64,000 nucleotides of DNA from Vibrio penaeicida (GCF_030689305.1 NZ_JAUYVM010000004.1:62001-126000), one strand, 5' to 3'. Shown: positions 1 to 8,891, counted from the first letter of the stretch. A program made the numbers and translations. Notes: generated from the letters alone by a model not told the origin.

Positions 1-107
1 TCTATTTCTTTCCATGTCATCTTAGTGACGTCGTATGCAGATGCCGACGTCGCGACACAAGCCAGCATTCCAGCTAGTAGCGCTTTTAAGGGGGTAAATT
101 TCAACAT
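1..107 (-). CDS. ABC transporter periplasmic binding protein, N-terminus only
   Basis: Only the first ~35 codons are in the window. They begin MLKFTPLKALLAGMLA and end a Sec-type signal peptide with an A-S-A-like cleavage site before YDVTKM. The start has a GAGGAAAT Shine-Dalgarno just upstream. The gene is 14 bp downstream of two permease genes and an ATPase gene on the same strand, so it is inferred to encode the substrate-binding component of that importer. The ligand cannot be told from this fragment. Confidence 0.72.
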   Translation of the reverse strand, partial: MLKFTPLKALLAGMLACVATSASAYDVTKMTWKEI

Positions 108-121
108 AATTTCCTCGTTTA

Positions 122-952
122 CTAAGCTTTGCCCGTGGATTGGGACAAGTAATTTCCTTTTAAAAGTTGCTCAATAATGAGCATAAGTATGACGTTAGGA
201 ATCACTAGAAATAGTGACACCACAGCCGCATCCGGACGGATGAATGAGTACCCCAGAAAGGAATACAAAATGGTTGGAACGGTAATAAAGTCGGGGGCAC
301 CCAATACGTAAGCCATATTGAATTCCTCAATACTGATCACCAGACAAAAGATGAGTGAAGCCAGCATGCTCGGTTTCAGCATCGGCATGAAGGCATGACG
401 AAAGGTGGTAAAGCGGCTAGCTCCCATATCTGCACATGCATCGATAACATCTTGAGGTACGGCTCTAAACCCAGCGCTTAAAATACGAATTGCGTAGGGA
501 AGAGCGAGCACCGTATGTGCGATAACAATGCTGACATAAGGTTCTGAAATACCCAGTTGGAGAAGCATTCCGCTGAAGAAAATAGCCAGTATCATTGAAG
601 GCATAACCATTGGCAGTAACGTTAGAATCTCTGCCGTTTTCTTGCCTTTGAAATCCAACCGCCCAAACGCATAGGCTGTCGGTGTCGCGAGGCAAACCGT
701 AAGAAACGCAACGGCGGGAGCGACGGTGTAACTGTTGATAAGAGCTTCTTCGAGAGAGGTGGTTTCCCAAATCTCAGACCATCGGGCAAAAGATAAAACT
801 TGTGGTAAAATATCGGGGAAACTCCAGGGATGAGCAGGGTCGACCAAAGACCAAAGCACAGCCATTGCGAAAGGAATTCCGAGCCACAATACATTGACCA
901 CAACGAAAAAACCGATACTTAGATAGATGACCCATTTGTTGTTTTTAGTCAT
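122..952 (-). CDS. ABC transporter permease (PotC-like), second membrane subunit
   Basis: A 276-residue inner-membrane permease. The start is the ATG at 952 (MTKNNKWVIYL); a longer reading only runs into the upstream gene. There are about six hydrophobic segments and a cytoplasmic EAA loop (DACADMGASRFTTFRHAFMP) that docks on the ATPase. Its start overlaps the stop of the preceding permease gene by one base (TAATG), typical of translational coupling. Gene order ATPase-permease-permease-binding protein matches the spermidine/putrescine, 2-aminoethylphosphonate and Fe3+ importer type. The substrate is unknown; the divergent phosphodiesterase suggests a phosphodiester or polyol compound, which is inference. 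Confidence 0.88.
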   Translation of the reverse strand: MTKNNKWVIYLSIGFFVVVNVLWLGIPFAMAVLWSLVDPAHPWSFPDILPQVLSFARWSEIWETTSLEEALINSYTVAPAVAFLTVCLATPTAYAFGRLDFKGKKTAEILTLLPMVMPSMILAIFFSGMLLQLGISEPYVSIVIAHTVLALPYAIRILSAGFRAVPQDVIDACADMGASRFTTFRHAFMPMLKPSMLASLIFCLVISIEEFNMAYVLGAPDFITVPTILYSFLGYSFIRPDAAVVSLFLVIPNVILMLIIEQLLKGNYLSQSTGKA

Positions 953-1821
953 TACGAATCCCTCCCTTGAATGGTCGTAATAACGGAACGAGTCTTGGTT
1001 GCGAAAGGTTGGGTGACTAAGGTAATGACGACGGCGGAAATAACAGCAACAAGCATGATAACCATGGCGATAACAGCGGCTTTTTCCCATTCGTAGTACT
1101 GCGTCGCGGTAAAGTTCATCAGCATCGAGAGCGAGTAAGCGTTTCGTGAACCCGCGATGGAAGCAAAAGCGAAATCACCAAGGGCACCAATAAATATCAA
1201 TATCAAAGACGCTTGCAATGCGGGAATGGTGAGCGGGAAAACGATCTGCCTAAATTTTGAAAAACGAGAGGCTCCCAAATCGTCTGCAGCGTGGAGAATG
1301 TCACTCCGAATACTATTAATAGCACCGCCCAATAAAATGAGTGCAAATGGGACGTTTTTCCAGATTTGCAATAGGATCACACTCCAACCAAACTTATCGT
1401 TTGTTAAGCGAAGTGGCTTATCGAGAAGACCTAAAGCCATCAGCCCTTCATTCAAAATGCCGTGATACGAGATGACATTTATAAGTAAGAACGCGGCGAC
1501 TAACCCCGGTACAAACATTGGAGCACGCAACACACCGATAAGCAGTGGTTTTGCGGGTAATGGCTTACTTAACCACATGGCAATGGGGTAAGCGATTATG
1601 ATCGCGCCCAAACTTCCTAGAGTAGAGGTGCGTAATGAATAAGCGAGAGAACGCAGTAAAATTGGATCGGAAATCATCTCTTGCCAAAAAGTAAACGTAA
1701 ATGATGATTCACCTGTAAGGCTGACCATGCCGAAGCTTTGGGCGACAACGGCATAGAGAGCGCTGCCCATCAAGAACAGAATGACCCCTAAGCCTGGAAT
1801 AAGAAGAACATAGGCTTTCAC
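952..1821 (-). CDS. ABC transporter permease (PotB-like), first membrane subunit
   Basis: A 289-residue integral membrane protein starting MKAYVLLIPGLGVILFLMG, with an N-terminal transmembrane helix, several further helices and an EAA loop (HAADDLGASRFSKFRQIVFP). It belongs to the binding-protein-dependent permease family (BPD_transp_1) and should pair with the downstream permease to form the pore. It sits 2 bp after the ATPase gene and overlaps the next permease by one base, so the four genes read as one operon. Substrate not determinable from sequence. Confidence 0.88.
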   Translation of the reverse strand: MKAYVLLIPGLGVILFLMGSALYAVVAQSFGMVSLTGESSFTFTFWQEMISDPILLRSLAYSLRTSTLGSLGAIIIAYPIAMWLSKPLPAKPLLIGVLRAPMFVPGLVAAFLLINVISYHGILNEGLMALGLLDKPLRLTNDKFGWSVILLQIWKNVPFALILLGGAINSIRSDILHAADDLGASRFSKFRQIVFPLTIPALQASLILIFIGALGDFAFASIAGSRNAYSLSMLMNFTATQYYEWEKAAVIAMVIMLVAVISAVVITLVTQPFATKTRSVITTIQGRDS

Positions 1822-1823
1822 TG

Positions 1824-2885
1824 CTATACCTCCTCCAAAAAACGAATCGCGTTTCTAGGTAGTTGAAACGAGACTTTATCGCCAGCTTTGCAGGTCATTT
1901 TTTGATGGAGCTGAATTCGAATTTTTTGACCGCTAGGTTCGTCGGCTGCTCGTCCGAACAAGTCGGTGACATTTCCAAGGAAAGCAAGGTTCTCCACTTG
2001 AATTTGGAACTGGTTTTCGTCGTCGTTAAGTGCTGCATGAGCCGACTCAGGGCGCCAACAAATGTAAATGTTTTCTGAAATGGGCGAGGTGTCGGATTGA
2101 GTAATAAAGATGCCAAGTTCACACTCGACTCTGTATAAATTGTTGGTATCGGTATGAGAAACCTTGGCCGGAAGAATGTTTGCGGCTCCAATGAAGTCTG
2201 CTACAAATCGGTTTTTAGGTTGAAAATAGATTTGTTCAGGCGAGCCTATCTGTTCAATACAGCCTTTATTCAGCACTACGATTTTGTCGCTCATGGCCAA
2301 CGCTTCAGCTTGATCATGCGTGACATAAACTGTCGTGAGGTTTTGCTCTTTCTGGAGCGATTTGATTTCAAAACGAACACTTTCACGAAGCTTCGCATCA
2401 AGGTTTGATAATGGTTCGTCAAACAAGATCACATCTGGGCGCATAACCATAGCTCGTGCTAGAGCAACGCGTTGTTGCTGACCACCGGAAAGTTGGGATG
2501 GCAGCTTATCCTTATGATCTTCAAGTCCGACTTGGGCGATTGCCTCAGCCAACCTTGTGCGTTGCTCCTCTATCGGCATCTTTTTCTGAACCAACCCAAA
2601 ACAGATGTTGTGGGAAACACTCAAATGCGGAAAGAGGGCATAAGATTGAAAACACATTGCTGTGCTTCGTTTCTCGGGTGGTTGTTGGTCGACTTGGTGC
2701 CCGTTGATATGAATTTCGCCAGAATCTAAAGGCAGAAAACCACCAATCATTTTTAAAAGAGTGGTTTTTCCACACCCGCTTGGACCCAGAAGCGTAACAA
2801 ACTCTCCGGCTTTTGCTTCAAATGAAATACTGTCTGAAGCAACAAAGTCTCCAAACTTTTTAGTTACATCCTTAATTTGCAACAT
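1824..2885 (-). CDS. ABC transporter ATP-binding protein (PotA/FbpC-like)
   Basis: A 353-residue ATPase that energises the importer at the inner membrane. Visible motifs are Walker A GPSGCGKTT (about residues 34-42), Q-loop CFQSYALFPH, signature LSGGQQQRVALARA, Walker B VILFDEPLSNLD and the switch histidine in VYVTHDQ. A C-terminal TOBE-like regulatory domain follows from about residue 235. The length fits the PotA/FbpC/PhnT class (about 340-370 residues). It is the first gene of the minus-strand operon, divergent from a glycerophosphodiester phosphodiesterase gene with a 245-bp AT-rich gap. Confidence 0.92.
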   Translation of the reverse strand: MLQIKDVTKKFGDFVASDSISFEAKAGEFVTLLGPSGCGKTTLLKMIGGFLPLDSGEIHINGHQVDQQPPEKRSTAMCFQSYALFPHLSVSHNICFGLVQKKMPIEEQRTRLAEAIAQVGLEDHKDKLPSQLSGGQQQRVALARAMVMRPDVILFDEPLSNLDAKLRESVRFEIKSLQKEQNLTTVYVTHDQAEALAMSDKIVVLNKGCIEQIGSPEQIYFQPKNRFVADFIGAANILPAKVSHTDTNNLYRVECELGIFITQSDTSPISENIYICWRPESAHAALNDDENQFQIQVENLAFLGNVTDLFGRAADEPSGQKIRIQLHQKMTCKAGDKVSFQLPRNAIRFLEEV

Positions 2886-3036
2886 CGGCTTTTTTCTTCC
2901 TTATTAAACTTGCCTACAAAGAATAATCCTAATCAATGAATCTGGAAAATATTGTGACGAGCTTCTATTTATTGGACAAATAAAGACTTCATGTCAACTT
3001 GAAATCTTGTATATACCTGATATTTAATATATTTTA

Positions 3037-3055
3037 TTGATGATAAAATAATCAA
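3037..3055. promoter_or_regulatory. Possible operator dyad between the ABC operon and the phosphodiesterase gene
   Basis: The divergent intergenic region is very AT-rich and holds a dyad TTGAT-N9-ATCAA about 75 bp before the phosphodiesterase start. It could be the operator of the nearby ROK regulator, or just AT-rich symmetry. No -35/-10 pair could be chosen with confidence. Confidence 0.22.
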
Positions 3056-3130
3056 CAATAAGAGATTGAACATCAATCATAGATGGATTACAGTTTTATT
3101 AAACTTTTTAACAAAGAATAAGGTTGCTGT

Positions 3131-3961
3131 ATGTCATTTAATTTCCATGTGGCTCATTTGGGAAAGGTCCTCGTTAATAGTCATAGGGGGTATTGCCATG
3201 TTTATCCAGAAAACACGCTTCCTGCATTTGAGGGAGCACTGCAAGAAGGAACGCATTCCATTGAGATAGACGTAGCGATGACCACAGACAATGAAATTGT
3301 TGTTATCCACGACCATAGTGTCGACCGCACCTCTAACGGGACGGGGTATGTTGAGCAAATGAGTTTTTCAGATTTAAGCACGCTCGATTTTGGAGGTTGG
3401 TTTGATCAATCGTTTGCCGGAACTAAAATTCCAACGCTTAGAGAATGTTTAGTGTGGGCAATGGATAGTGGGGTTGGATTGGTTGTTGAGGTTAAACAAC
3501 GTAAGCGGCATAAGGAATTTATTAGCGAGCTAGATAAACTGCTAAAATCGTTGCCCGGTAGTATCGAACACATTCAGCTCCTTTCGTTCGACCACGTTCT
3601 ACTCAATATCGCAAAAAGCTCGATAGTAAATTTGAACATTCAAGTGGTGACGTTGGCACGTTACAATGATCAGCTTGCAGCGGTTAAGGCATCTAATGCG
3701 GACTGTGTTTGTGTTGAGTACCCTCATGTTCATGTCGATGATCTACAGGCGTATAAGAACGAAGGGTTGTGTGTCAGAATGTTTTTGCCGACGATGAGTA
3801 ACGGTTTATCTCCTACTGAACATTTCAATCAGCACTTTGGTTATGATGTTCATAATGAAATAATCGGTTGGTTACGCGACGGACTCATTGATATGATCAG
3901 CCATGATGACATAGCAATGCTGAAATCTTTGGTTTACGAAGCAGGGCTTGAACCCGTCTAA
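3131..3961 (+). CDS. Glycerophosphodiester phosphodiesterase (UgpQ/GDPD family)
   Basis: A 276-residue enzyme expected to hydrolyse glycerophosphodiesters to sn-glycerol 3-phosphate and an alcohol. GDPD signatures are clear: SHRG with following PENT (about residues 17-28), the E-I-D metal pair, and HDHSVDRTSNGTG (about 60-72). No signal peptide is seen, so the product is probably cytoplasmic like UgpQ. It is transcribed away from the ABC importer and followed by a ROK regulator 118 bp downstream, suggesting an uptake-hydrolysis-regulation unit. The exact physiological substrate is inferred, not shown. Confidence 0.9.
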   Translation: MSFNFHVAHLGKVLVNSHRGYCHVYPENTLPAFEGALQEGTHSIEIDVAMTTDNEIVVIHDHSVDRTSNGTGYVEQMSFSDLSTLDFGGWFDQSFAGTKIPTLRECLVWAMDSGVGLVVEVKQRKRHKEFISELDKLLKSLPGSIEHIQLLSFDHVLLNIAKSSIVNLNIQVVTLARYNDQLAAVKASNADCVCVEYPHVHVDDLQAYKNEGLCVRMFLPTMSNGLSPTEHFNQHFGYDVHNEIIGWLRDGLIDMISHDDIAMLKSLVYEAGLEPV

Positions 3962-4079
3962 AATATCGAATGTTGAACATAGAGAATATAGTGTAACCGA
4001 GAAAGGTCAGCAGACACTCGCTCAATAAGCTCACGTGATTTATCAAGTAAAAGCAGTATATAGGAATCAGTATCGGAAC

Positions 4080-5204
4080 ATGTTGTCTCCAATTAAACCA
4101 CTTCAACTTAGCCTAACAGAAGGGCAAAAAAAGGTTCTTGGCGTTGTTCGTCAACACGGTTCTTTGCCCAGAACAAAGATTGCCGAGTTAACAGGGTTTG
4201 GCACAGGCTCTGTGACGACTCTTTGTAAAGAGCTATTGAGCTTGCAGCTTATTCAAGAAAGTGAGCGAGTTAAGGGCGGGCGTGGGCAGCCAGCAAAGCC
4301 CGTTTCATTGTCGCCTTATGCGGCTTTTACGTTTGGTGTGGCTTTTCATATAGCAAAGATTGACTTAGCGCTTGCCAATTTTACTGGTGAGGTATTGGAT
4401 CGTGTCGAAATTTTTTACGACGAATCTCAACCCGTAAAGGACACCATTGTTCTCATTGAGAAATCGATAGAGAAACTAACGGTAAAGCATAGATTAGTGA
4501 ATGCTCGAATTCTGGGAATAGGGGTTTCGATGCCTGGTCCACATATGTCTGATGGCAAATGTGTGCACACCATCGATCAGATGAAACACTGGAGAAATGT
4601 TGATTTAGCGGCGTTATTCGGAGACCAGTTCGATTATCCGGTCTGGATCGATAACGATTGTAAGGTGGCAGCAGTCGGTGAATATTATTCCGGGCTTTGG
4701 GAAGATACAAAGCATTTGGTTTTGATAGAAATTGGTCACGGTATTGGCGGGGCTGTGATCATGGATGGAAAACTCTATTCAGGCAGGCACAACAATGCGG
4801 GTGAAATTGGAACATTTTTTAATCGGCGTGACAAATTGAGACCGTGCCTTCGAGAACTGATCATTGAACTTCAAGATGCAGGGTTAGATGTAGTGAAGTT
4901 GGAAGATATTCCCGACATCTCTCACCCAATTGTCGCGAATTGGATTAAACGTTCCGCGGAAAAGTTGATGCCCGCACTGTTGCTTACTTTGAGCTGGTTT
5001 GATCCAGAGTGCGTTGTTATTGGCGGCACCTCACCGAAGGCAATAAGCGATGCATTGATTAAAGAAATGGATTTAACTACTGAGTGGAACAGCCGCTTTG
5101 ATTACCCCGTAGCGGAGATCGCGCCTTCTAGAGTTGGAAAGTACTTGTCTTCCTACGGGGCGAGTATGTATCCCGTATTTCAGACTCTTTCTTATCAAGC
5201 TTAG
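4080..5204 (+). CDS. ROK-family transcriptional regulator (NagC/Mlc-like)
   Basis: A protein of about 374 residues. The ATG at 4080 (MLSPIKPLQLSLTEG) puts the winged-helix domain right at the N-terminus; an in-frame start at 4035 would add 15 residues. The helix-turn-helix is near LPRTKIAELTGFGTGSVTTL, followed by a ROK ATPase-like fold with GIGVSMPGP, WIDNDCKVAA and EIGHGIGGAV. The usual ROK zinc motif (CxCGxxGC after NAGEIG) is absent: NAGEIGTFFNRRDKLRPCL shows one Cys only. It probably regulates the adjacent phosphodiesterase and importer, sensing a sugar or polyol-type ligand (inference). Confidence 0.85.
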   Translation: MLSPIKPLQLSLTEGQKKVLGVVRQHGSLPRTKIAELTGFGTGSVTTLCKELLSLQLIQESERVKGGRGQPAKPVSLSPYAAFTFGVAFHIAKIDLALANFTGEVLDRVEIFYDESQPVKDTIVLIEKSIEKLTVKHRLVNARILGIGVSMPGPHMSDGKCVHTIDQMKHWRNVDLAALFGDQFDYPVWIDNDCKVAAVGEYYSGLWEDTKHLVLIEIGHGIGGAVIMDGKLYSGRHNNAGEIGTFFNRRDKLRPCLRELIIELQDAGLDVVKLEDIPDISHPIVANWIKRSAEKLMPALLLTLSWFDPECVVIGGTSPKAISDALIKEMDLTTEWNSRFDYPVAEIAPSRVGKYLSSYGASMYPVFQTLSYQA

Positions 5205-5243
5205 TGCTTTTCTTATCAAATTCAGTGCTTCCTTTTTCGAAAA

Positions 5244-5280
5244 TAAAAAAGACCCAATGGCAATGCTATTGGGTCTTTCT
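5244..5280 (+). terminator. Rho-independent terminator after the ROK gene
   Basis: AGACCCAAT pairs with ATTGGGTCT across a short loop, with A-rich sequence before and TTTCTTCT after. It can serve the ROK gene on the plus strand and, by symmetry, the YgjV-like gene on the minus strand. Confidence 0.8.
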
Positions 5281-5349
5281 TCTATGTTAGCTATTTAGCA
5301 ATTATTCTTAATAAAATTGATTGCACTTCAATCGGTAAGGGAAAAGTAT

Positions 5350-5604
5350 TTACGCTTTTGCCGTTTCCAAGTTTTCAGCTTTTTTCTCGTTATACATTTT
5401 GAGAAGGAAGTATACATTCACACAAGCGATAAATCCGTTGGTAACGACAACAGGCATAGCGTCGATCATTAGGCCATAGCTTGTGAAAAGTGCACATCCA
5501 ATAAAGTTAAGTACTCGAAGCAATACGATGTCTTTCATCATTAGCGAGATCGCTACCATGATCGACGATGCGTAACCTAAAATTTCTACAGTGCTAAATT
5601 CCAT
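5350..5604 (-). CDS. Small inner-membrane protein, YgjV-like
   Basis: An 84-residue protein with about three hydrophobic helices (GYASSIMVAISLMMKDI, VLNFIGCALFTSYGLMI, VVVTNGFIACVNVYFLL) and a charged C-terminus (YNEKKAENLETAKA). The pattern of short helices with N-x-x-G and N-x-Y motifs resembles the YgjV inner-membrane family, a PQ-loop/SWEET-like half unit. Function is unknown. It stands alone, convergent with the ROK gene. Confidence 0.72.
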   Translation of the reverse strand: MEFSTVEILGYASSIMVAISLMMKDIVLLRVLNFIGCALFTSYGLMIDAMPVVVTNGFIACVNVYFLLKMYNEKKAENLETAKA

Positions 5605-5856
5605 TAATTGACCCTCATAGTCTCATCGGTGTTACAGCTACCAATTCTTCTCTTCATGAGATGGTGGGGGTTATCCTTGCCCCGAATGGTCATTTTGTTT
5701 AACTATAACAAGAGCTGAATAGGTCTGGAATACAAGGTGTTAAGGAAAGTGAAAGTAAGCGATTACGCAAACGTTAAACGTTAAAAATAAATGTTGTATA
5801 CCGATTTTTGTTGAACGAATCAGTAAAACTTGATGCGGAGATTTTAAGAGGGAATG
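5605..5856. other. Intergenic stretch between YgjV-like and YeeX genes
   Basis: About 250 bp with no credible gene on either strand. It should hold the promoter of the YgjV-like gene. A partial PurR-like sequence (ACGCAAACGTT then AAACG, 5765-5780) is seen, but only one half fits the PurR consensus. Confidence 0.4.
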
Positions 5857-5883
5857 AAACAAAAACCCCTGCGTAGCAGGGGT
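5857..5883 (-). terminator. Rho-independent terminator after the yeeX-like gene
   Basis: CCCCTGC and GCAGGGG form a GC-rich hairpin (5866-5882). Read on the minus strand it is followed by GTTTTTGTTT, a good U-tract, 30 bp after the DUF496 gene stop. Confidence 0.85.
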
Positions 5884-5913
5884 TAGAAAGCGGTTTTGGA
5901 TAAGCGAATCGGC

Positions 5914-6228
5914 TTATTTTTTACCTTGAGTTTGCTTATCTGCTTCTGTTAGCTCGCGGATCTTGCGGCTAATGTCGCGGCGGACTTTAGAGATTTCTGC
6001 GCTCTTAATGATGTGGTCATCAACGCGATCTTCATAATCAGCTTTCATGTTTTTGATGATAGCAACGATTTCATCAGGCTTCATTTCTGGCTTGATGTAG
6101 TCCAGTAGGTTTTCTAGTAGATCAACACGCTTAGTGTTATCACGAATTTTCTTATCGTTGTCCTGCAACTCACGCTTTAGTTTGTTTTTACGACGAGCTT
6201 GGTTAACGATTTCAAATACGTTGTTCAT
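5914..6228 (-). CDS. yeeX: DUF496 family protein YeeX
   Basis: A 104-residue highly charged, probably coiled-coil protein. [38 protein letters not shown] and [19 protein letters not shown] match the conserved core of E. coli YeeX (DUF496). No membrane segment or signal peptide is present. Biochemical role is not established. It is monocistronic with its own terminator. Confidence 0.9.
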   Translation of the reverse strand: MNNVFEIVNQARRKNKLKRELQDNDKKIRDNTKRVDLLENLLDYIKPEMKPDEIVAIIKNMKADYEDRVDDHIIKSAEISKVRRDISRKIRELTEADKQTQGKK

Positions 6229-6420
6229 AGGATTTTTTCCCCAAAATCAAAACGAGTAACTTTTTTTGATTAAAACATAATGCAGGAACGCTTAACAGAC
6301 TTTAGATCAATCCCTTGCATCTTATGATGAAAATTTAAACATACACTCTGAGAACAGTTGTGTTGAACTCCTGAACCGCTATATCATCTTCCTAAGTATT
6401 TAAACAATTACCGCGAAACT

Positions 6421-6606
6421 ATGACACCTATAGATGAATGCGACACCAAAGAGAACTGCGCTTCCACAAGAACTAAGCTCAGTTCCTCGTATAAAACAGG
6501 TCGTCAGTTGCAAGAAATTACCGAGATAGAACTGAGCCGAAGTAAAATAGTTGTTCTATCTTTGGATGGCAAGCCACAACGAATTCCTTTGGTAACTAAC
6601 CACTAG
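6421..6606 (+). CDS. Possible small protein upstream of yceH, unrecognised
   Basis: A 61-codon ORF starting MTPIDECDTKENCASTRTKL, 42 bp before yceH on the same strand. The residue mix is protein-like, with a K-I-V-V-L-S-L-D-G strand near the end. No clear Shine-Dalgarno precedes the ATG, and no family is recognised. It could be a genuine short gene or chance reading of the yceH leader. Confidence 0.35.
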   Translation: MTPIDECDTKENCASTRTKLSSSYKTGRQLQEITEIELSRSKIVVLSLDGKPQRIPLVTNH

Positions 6607-6648
6607 ATAAGGGTTAGTATCAGGGGGTAGAACAAAAAGGAAGGTTGA

Positions 6649-7311
6649 ATGAGCATTGAATTGAACGCTATTGAAGCTCGCGTGATTGGCTGCTTAATAG
6701 AAAAGGAAGTGACTACGCCAGATCATTACCCGCTTACTTTAAACAGCTTAACGTCTGCATGTAATCAAAAGAGCAATCGAGACCCTGTACTCTCATTATC
6801 TGAAGGTGATGTACAAAACGCATTGGACTCACTTATACAACGTAGGCTCGTGACCGACGAAAGCAGCTTTAACTCTCGTGCTGCGAAGTATCAGCATAGG
6901 TTCTGTAATACAGAATTTGGAAGCTTGAAGTTTACTGCGCAAGAAAAAGGGATAGTTTGCTGCATGCTACTCAGAGGAGCACAAACGCCAGGAGAACTTC
7001 GTACGCGCACAAACAGGCTTTGTACCTTTACGGATGTAAAAGAGACGGAGAGTGTACTGGAAGGGCTTGCTGCACGTGAAGAGGGTGCATTAGTTGTAAA
7101 ACTGCCTCGTGAGCCAGGAAAACGTGAATCTCGCTATCAGCACTTATTCTGTGGTGAAGTTGATATCGAATCTCTTGCTACTACTTCAATCGAGTCTTCT
7201 GGCGACGCAACGAGAGTAGATGCGCTAGAAAGTGAAGTGGCTGAGCTTAAATTGGAAATTTCTGAGCTTAAGGATTCTCTTGCTCAGCTTCGAGCGCTAA
7301 TGAATCAATGA
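6649..7311 (+). CDS. yceH: DUF480 family protein YceH
   Basis: A 220-residue protein matching YceH: starts MSIELNAIEARVIGCLIEKE, followed by TTPDHYPLTLNSLTSACNQKSNRDPV, the conserved beginning of DUF480. Two winged-helix domains (about residues 5-85 and 90-170) are followed by a coiled coil (ALESEVAELKLEISELKDSL). A strong AAGGAAGG ribosome site precedes the ATG. The biological role is poorly known. Its stop overlaps the next start by 4 bp, so the two genes are translationally coupled. Confidence 0.92.
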   Translation: MSIELNAIEARVIGCLIEKEVTTPDHYPLTLNSLTSACNQKSNRDPVLSLSEGDVQNALDSLIQRRLVTDESSFNSRAAKYQHRFCNTEFGSLKFTAQEKGIVCCMLLRGAQTPGELRTRTNRLCTFTDVKETESVLEGLAAREEGALVVKLPREPGKRESRYQHLFCGEVDIESLATTSIESSGDATRVDALESEVAELKLEISELKDSLAQLRALMNQ

Positions 7312-7586
7312 TAAGTGAAGACGCTTGGTTTGTTTACCTTGTAAGAGACAAAAACGCGTCTTTGTATTGTGGCGTAACCGATCATGTCATACGTCGGTTT
7401 CGCCAGCATCAACTGGGTAAAGGGGCAAAGTTTTTACGCGGAAAAATGCCCTTAACACTTGAGTGGTTCTATGTTGCAGACTCTAAAAGTGCGGCGTTAA
7501 AACTAGAGTACAAAATCAAGCAATTGCCAAAAGCACAGAAAGAAAAACTCGTTTCTGGTGAATCCCTTCTTACTTTTCTAAATTAA
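7308..7586 (+). CDS. GIY-YIG nuclease-superfamily protein (YhbQ-like)
   Basis: A 92-residue single-domain protein. WFVYLVRDKNASLYCGVTD corresponds to the GIY-YIG strand pair, followed by the conserved arginine in VIRRFRQHQLGKGAKFLRG. The length is typical of the YhbQ/UPF0213 group, whose nuclease activity on structured DNA has been suggested but is not well defined. It overlaps yceH by ATGA. Confidence 0.88.
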   Translation: MISEDAWFVYLVRDKNASLYCGVTDHVIRRFRQHQLGKGAKFLRGKMPLTLEWFYVADSKSAALKLEYKIKQLPKAQKEKLVSGESLLTFLN

Positions 7587-7751
7587 CATTCTTTTACTTA
7601 TCCGGTTCAACCTTTCTAAAAGGCGTTATAGATCACATTAAATAGCGGTCGTAACTCAAGTCATACATTACACTAATCTATTGAAAGAGAGATTATCTTC
7701 ATATCATTTATGAAAATAGTTGAGCTATATAAATAATAATTGGAATAGATT

Positions 7752-8891
7752 ATGAATAACAAAAATGCAGTGGTTTTTGGCTTATCTTTGTTGTCGCTGT
7801 CTGTCAGCGCAGCTAATCATGTCGCCGATGGACGTGGAAACGGTATGGGGAATACTGGGGTTGCCTCAGGGGAATACCTAGTGGCTCCATTCTACAATCC
7901 GGCGCTTTCTGCGGTCAGTGAAGATTCAGATGACTTTGCTTTGCTTATTCCCGCTGGTGGAGTGAAAGTACGGGATACCGATAACGCAATAGAACTCATA
8001 GATGACGTGCAAAATACCTTTGAAAAAGTACAGTCAGCACCTAGCACAGCTTTACTCCAAGAGCTAAACGGTCAACTAGATTCATTGTCTGGTCACAAGC
8101 CCCTTACCGCGTCTGGAAACCTCGGAGTGGCGGTAGCAATTCCTACTCAAGTTGTGTCTGTGAACCTATTTACTGCCGGTTACGTTGAAGTCATTGGGGT
8201 AACAAACGTAGCGTCGAAAGTCTCTGATGGTCTTACGGATACGACGCAGCGAGTTCAAAACACCGATGTAGATTTAGTTGCTTTTGGCTACACCGAAATA
8301 GGGGTAGCGTTAGCTAAGCAACTTAACGTTGGTGGTCAGCAGTTTTCTTTTGGTGTAACTCCTAAGTTTCAAAACCTGACTACTTACTCGCAAAACATTA
8401 ATGTTAATGACTTCAAAATCAATGACTATGATGAAGGAGAAACAACAGAGTCAGCATTCAACTTAGATTTGGGCGCGGTATGGTTACTCGGTGACAATTT
8501 TAGAGGAGCGTTAGCCATTAAAGACGTTCTAAAACAATCAATAACTACTGAAACAAACTTTGTATACGAACTGTCTCCACAGATAACATTAGGGGGAGCT
8601 TTTGTTTCAGAGTTCTTTACATTAGCTGCAGACGCTGATCTGACGGCTCAAACGCGTTTTGTAGGAGTCGATGATGATACTCAGTTTGTCCGACTCGGAG
8701 CAGAAGCTAACGCTTGGGACTGGGCTCAATTACGATTAGGTTATGAGATTGATACCAAAAGTACTGTAGACAACTCTGTCACATTTGGGCTAGGTTTCAG
8801 TCCATTTGACGTGGTTAACATTGATCTCGCAGGTAGCTACGCAGGAAACAATCAGTTTGGCGCTTCAGGCAGTTTAGCTTTCACTTTCTAA
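7752..8891 (+). CDS. TraF-like outer-membrane beta-barrel protein
   Basis: A 379-residue exported protein. A signal peptide (FGLSLLSLSVSAA, cut near residue 21) precedes HVADGRGNGMGNTGVASGEYLVAPFYNPA, the conserved opening of the 'conjugal transfer protein TraF' (TraF_2) family common in Vibrio chromosomes. The rest alternates polar and hydrophobic residues and ends SLAFTF, with a terminal aromatic as in outer-membrane barrels. Despite the family name no conjugation genes are nearby, so a chromosomal porin or FadL-like role is more likely (inference). Confidence 0.8.
   Translation: MNNKNAVVFGLSLLSLSVSAANHVADGRGNGMGNTGVASGEYLVAPFYNPALSAVSEDSDDFALLIPAGGVKVRDTDNAIELIDDVQNTFEKVQSAPSTALLQELNGQLDSLSGHKPLTASGNLGVAVAIPTQVVSVNLFTAGYVEVIGVTNVASKVSDGLTDTTQRVQNTDVDLVAFGYTEIGVALAKQLNVGGQQFSFGVTPKFQNLTTYSQNINVNDFKINDYDEGETTESAFNLDLGAVWLLGDNFRGALAIKDVLKQSITTETNFVYELSPQITLGGAFVSEFFTLAADADLTAQTRFVGVDDDTQFVRLGAEANAWDWAQLRLGYEIDTKSTVDNSVTFGLGFSPFDVVNIDLAGSYAGNNQFGASGSLAFTF

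Noticed and set aside
5765..5780. PurR-like box ACGCAAACGTTAAACG
   Set aside because: Only the left half and centre match the PurR consensus; no purine gene is adjacent and the distance to the YgjV-like start is large.
7752..8891. Conjugation system suggested by the TraF family name
   Set aside because: No other tra/trb genes, relaxase or oriT are nearby; this family is a chromosomal outer-membrane protein in Vibrio.
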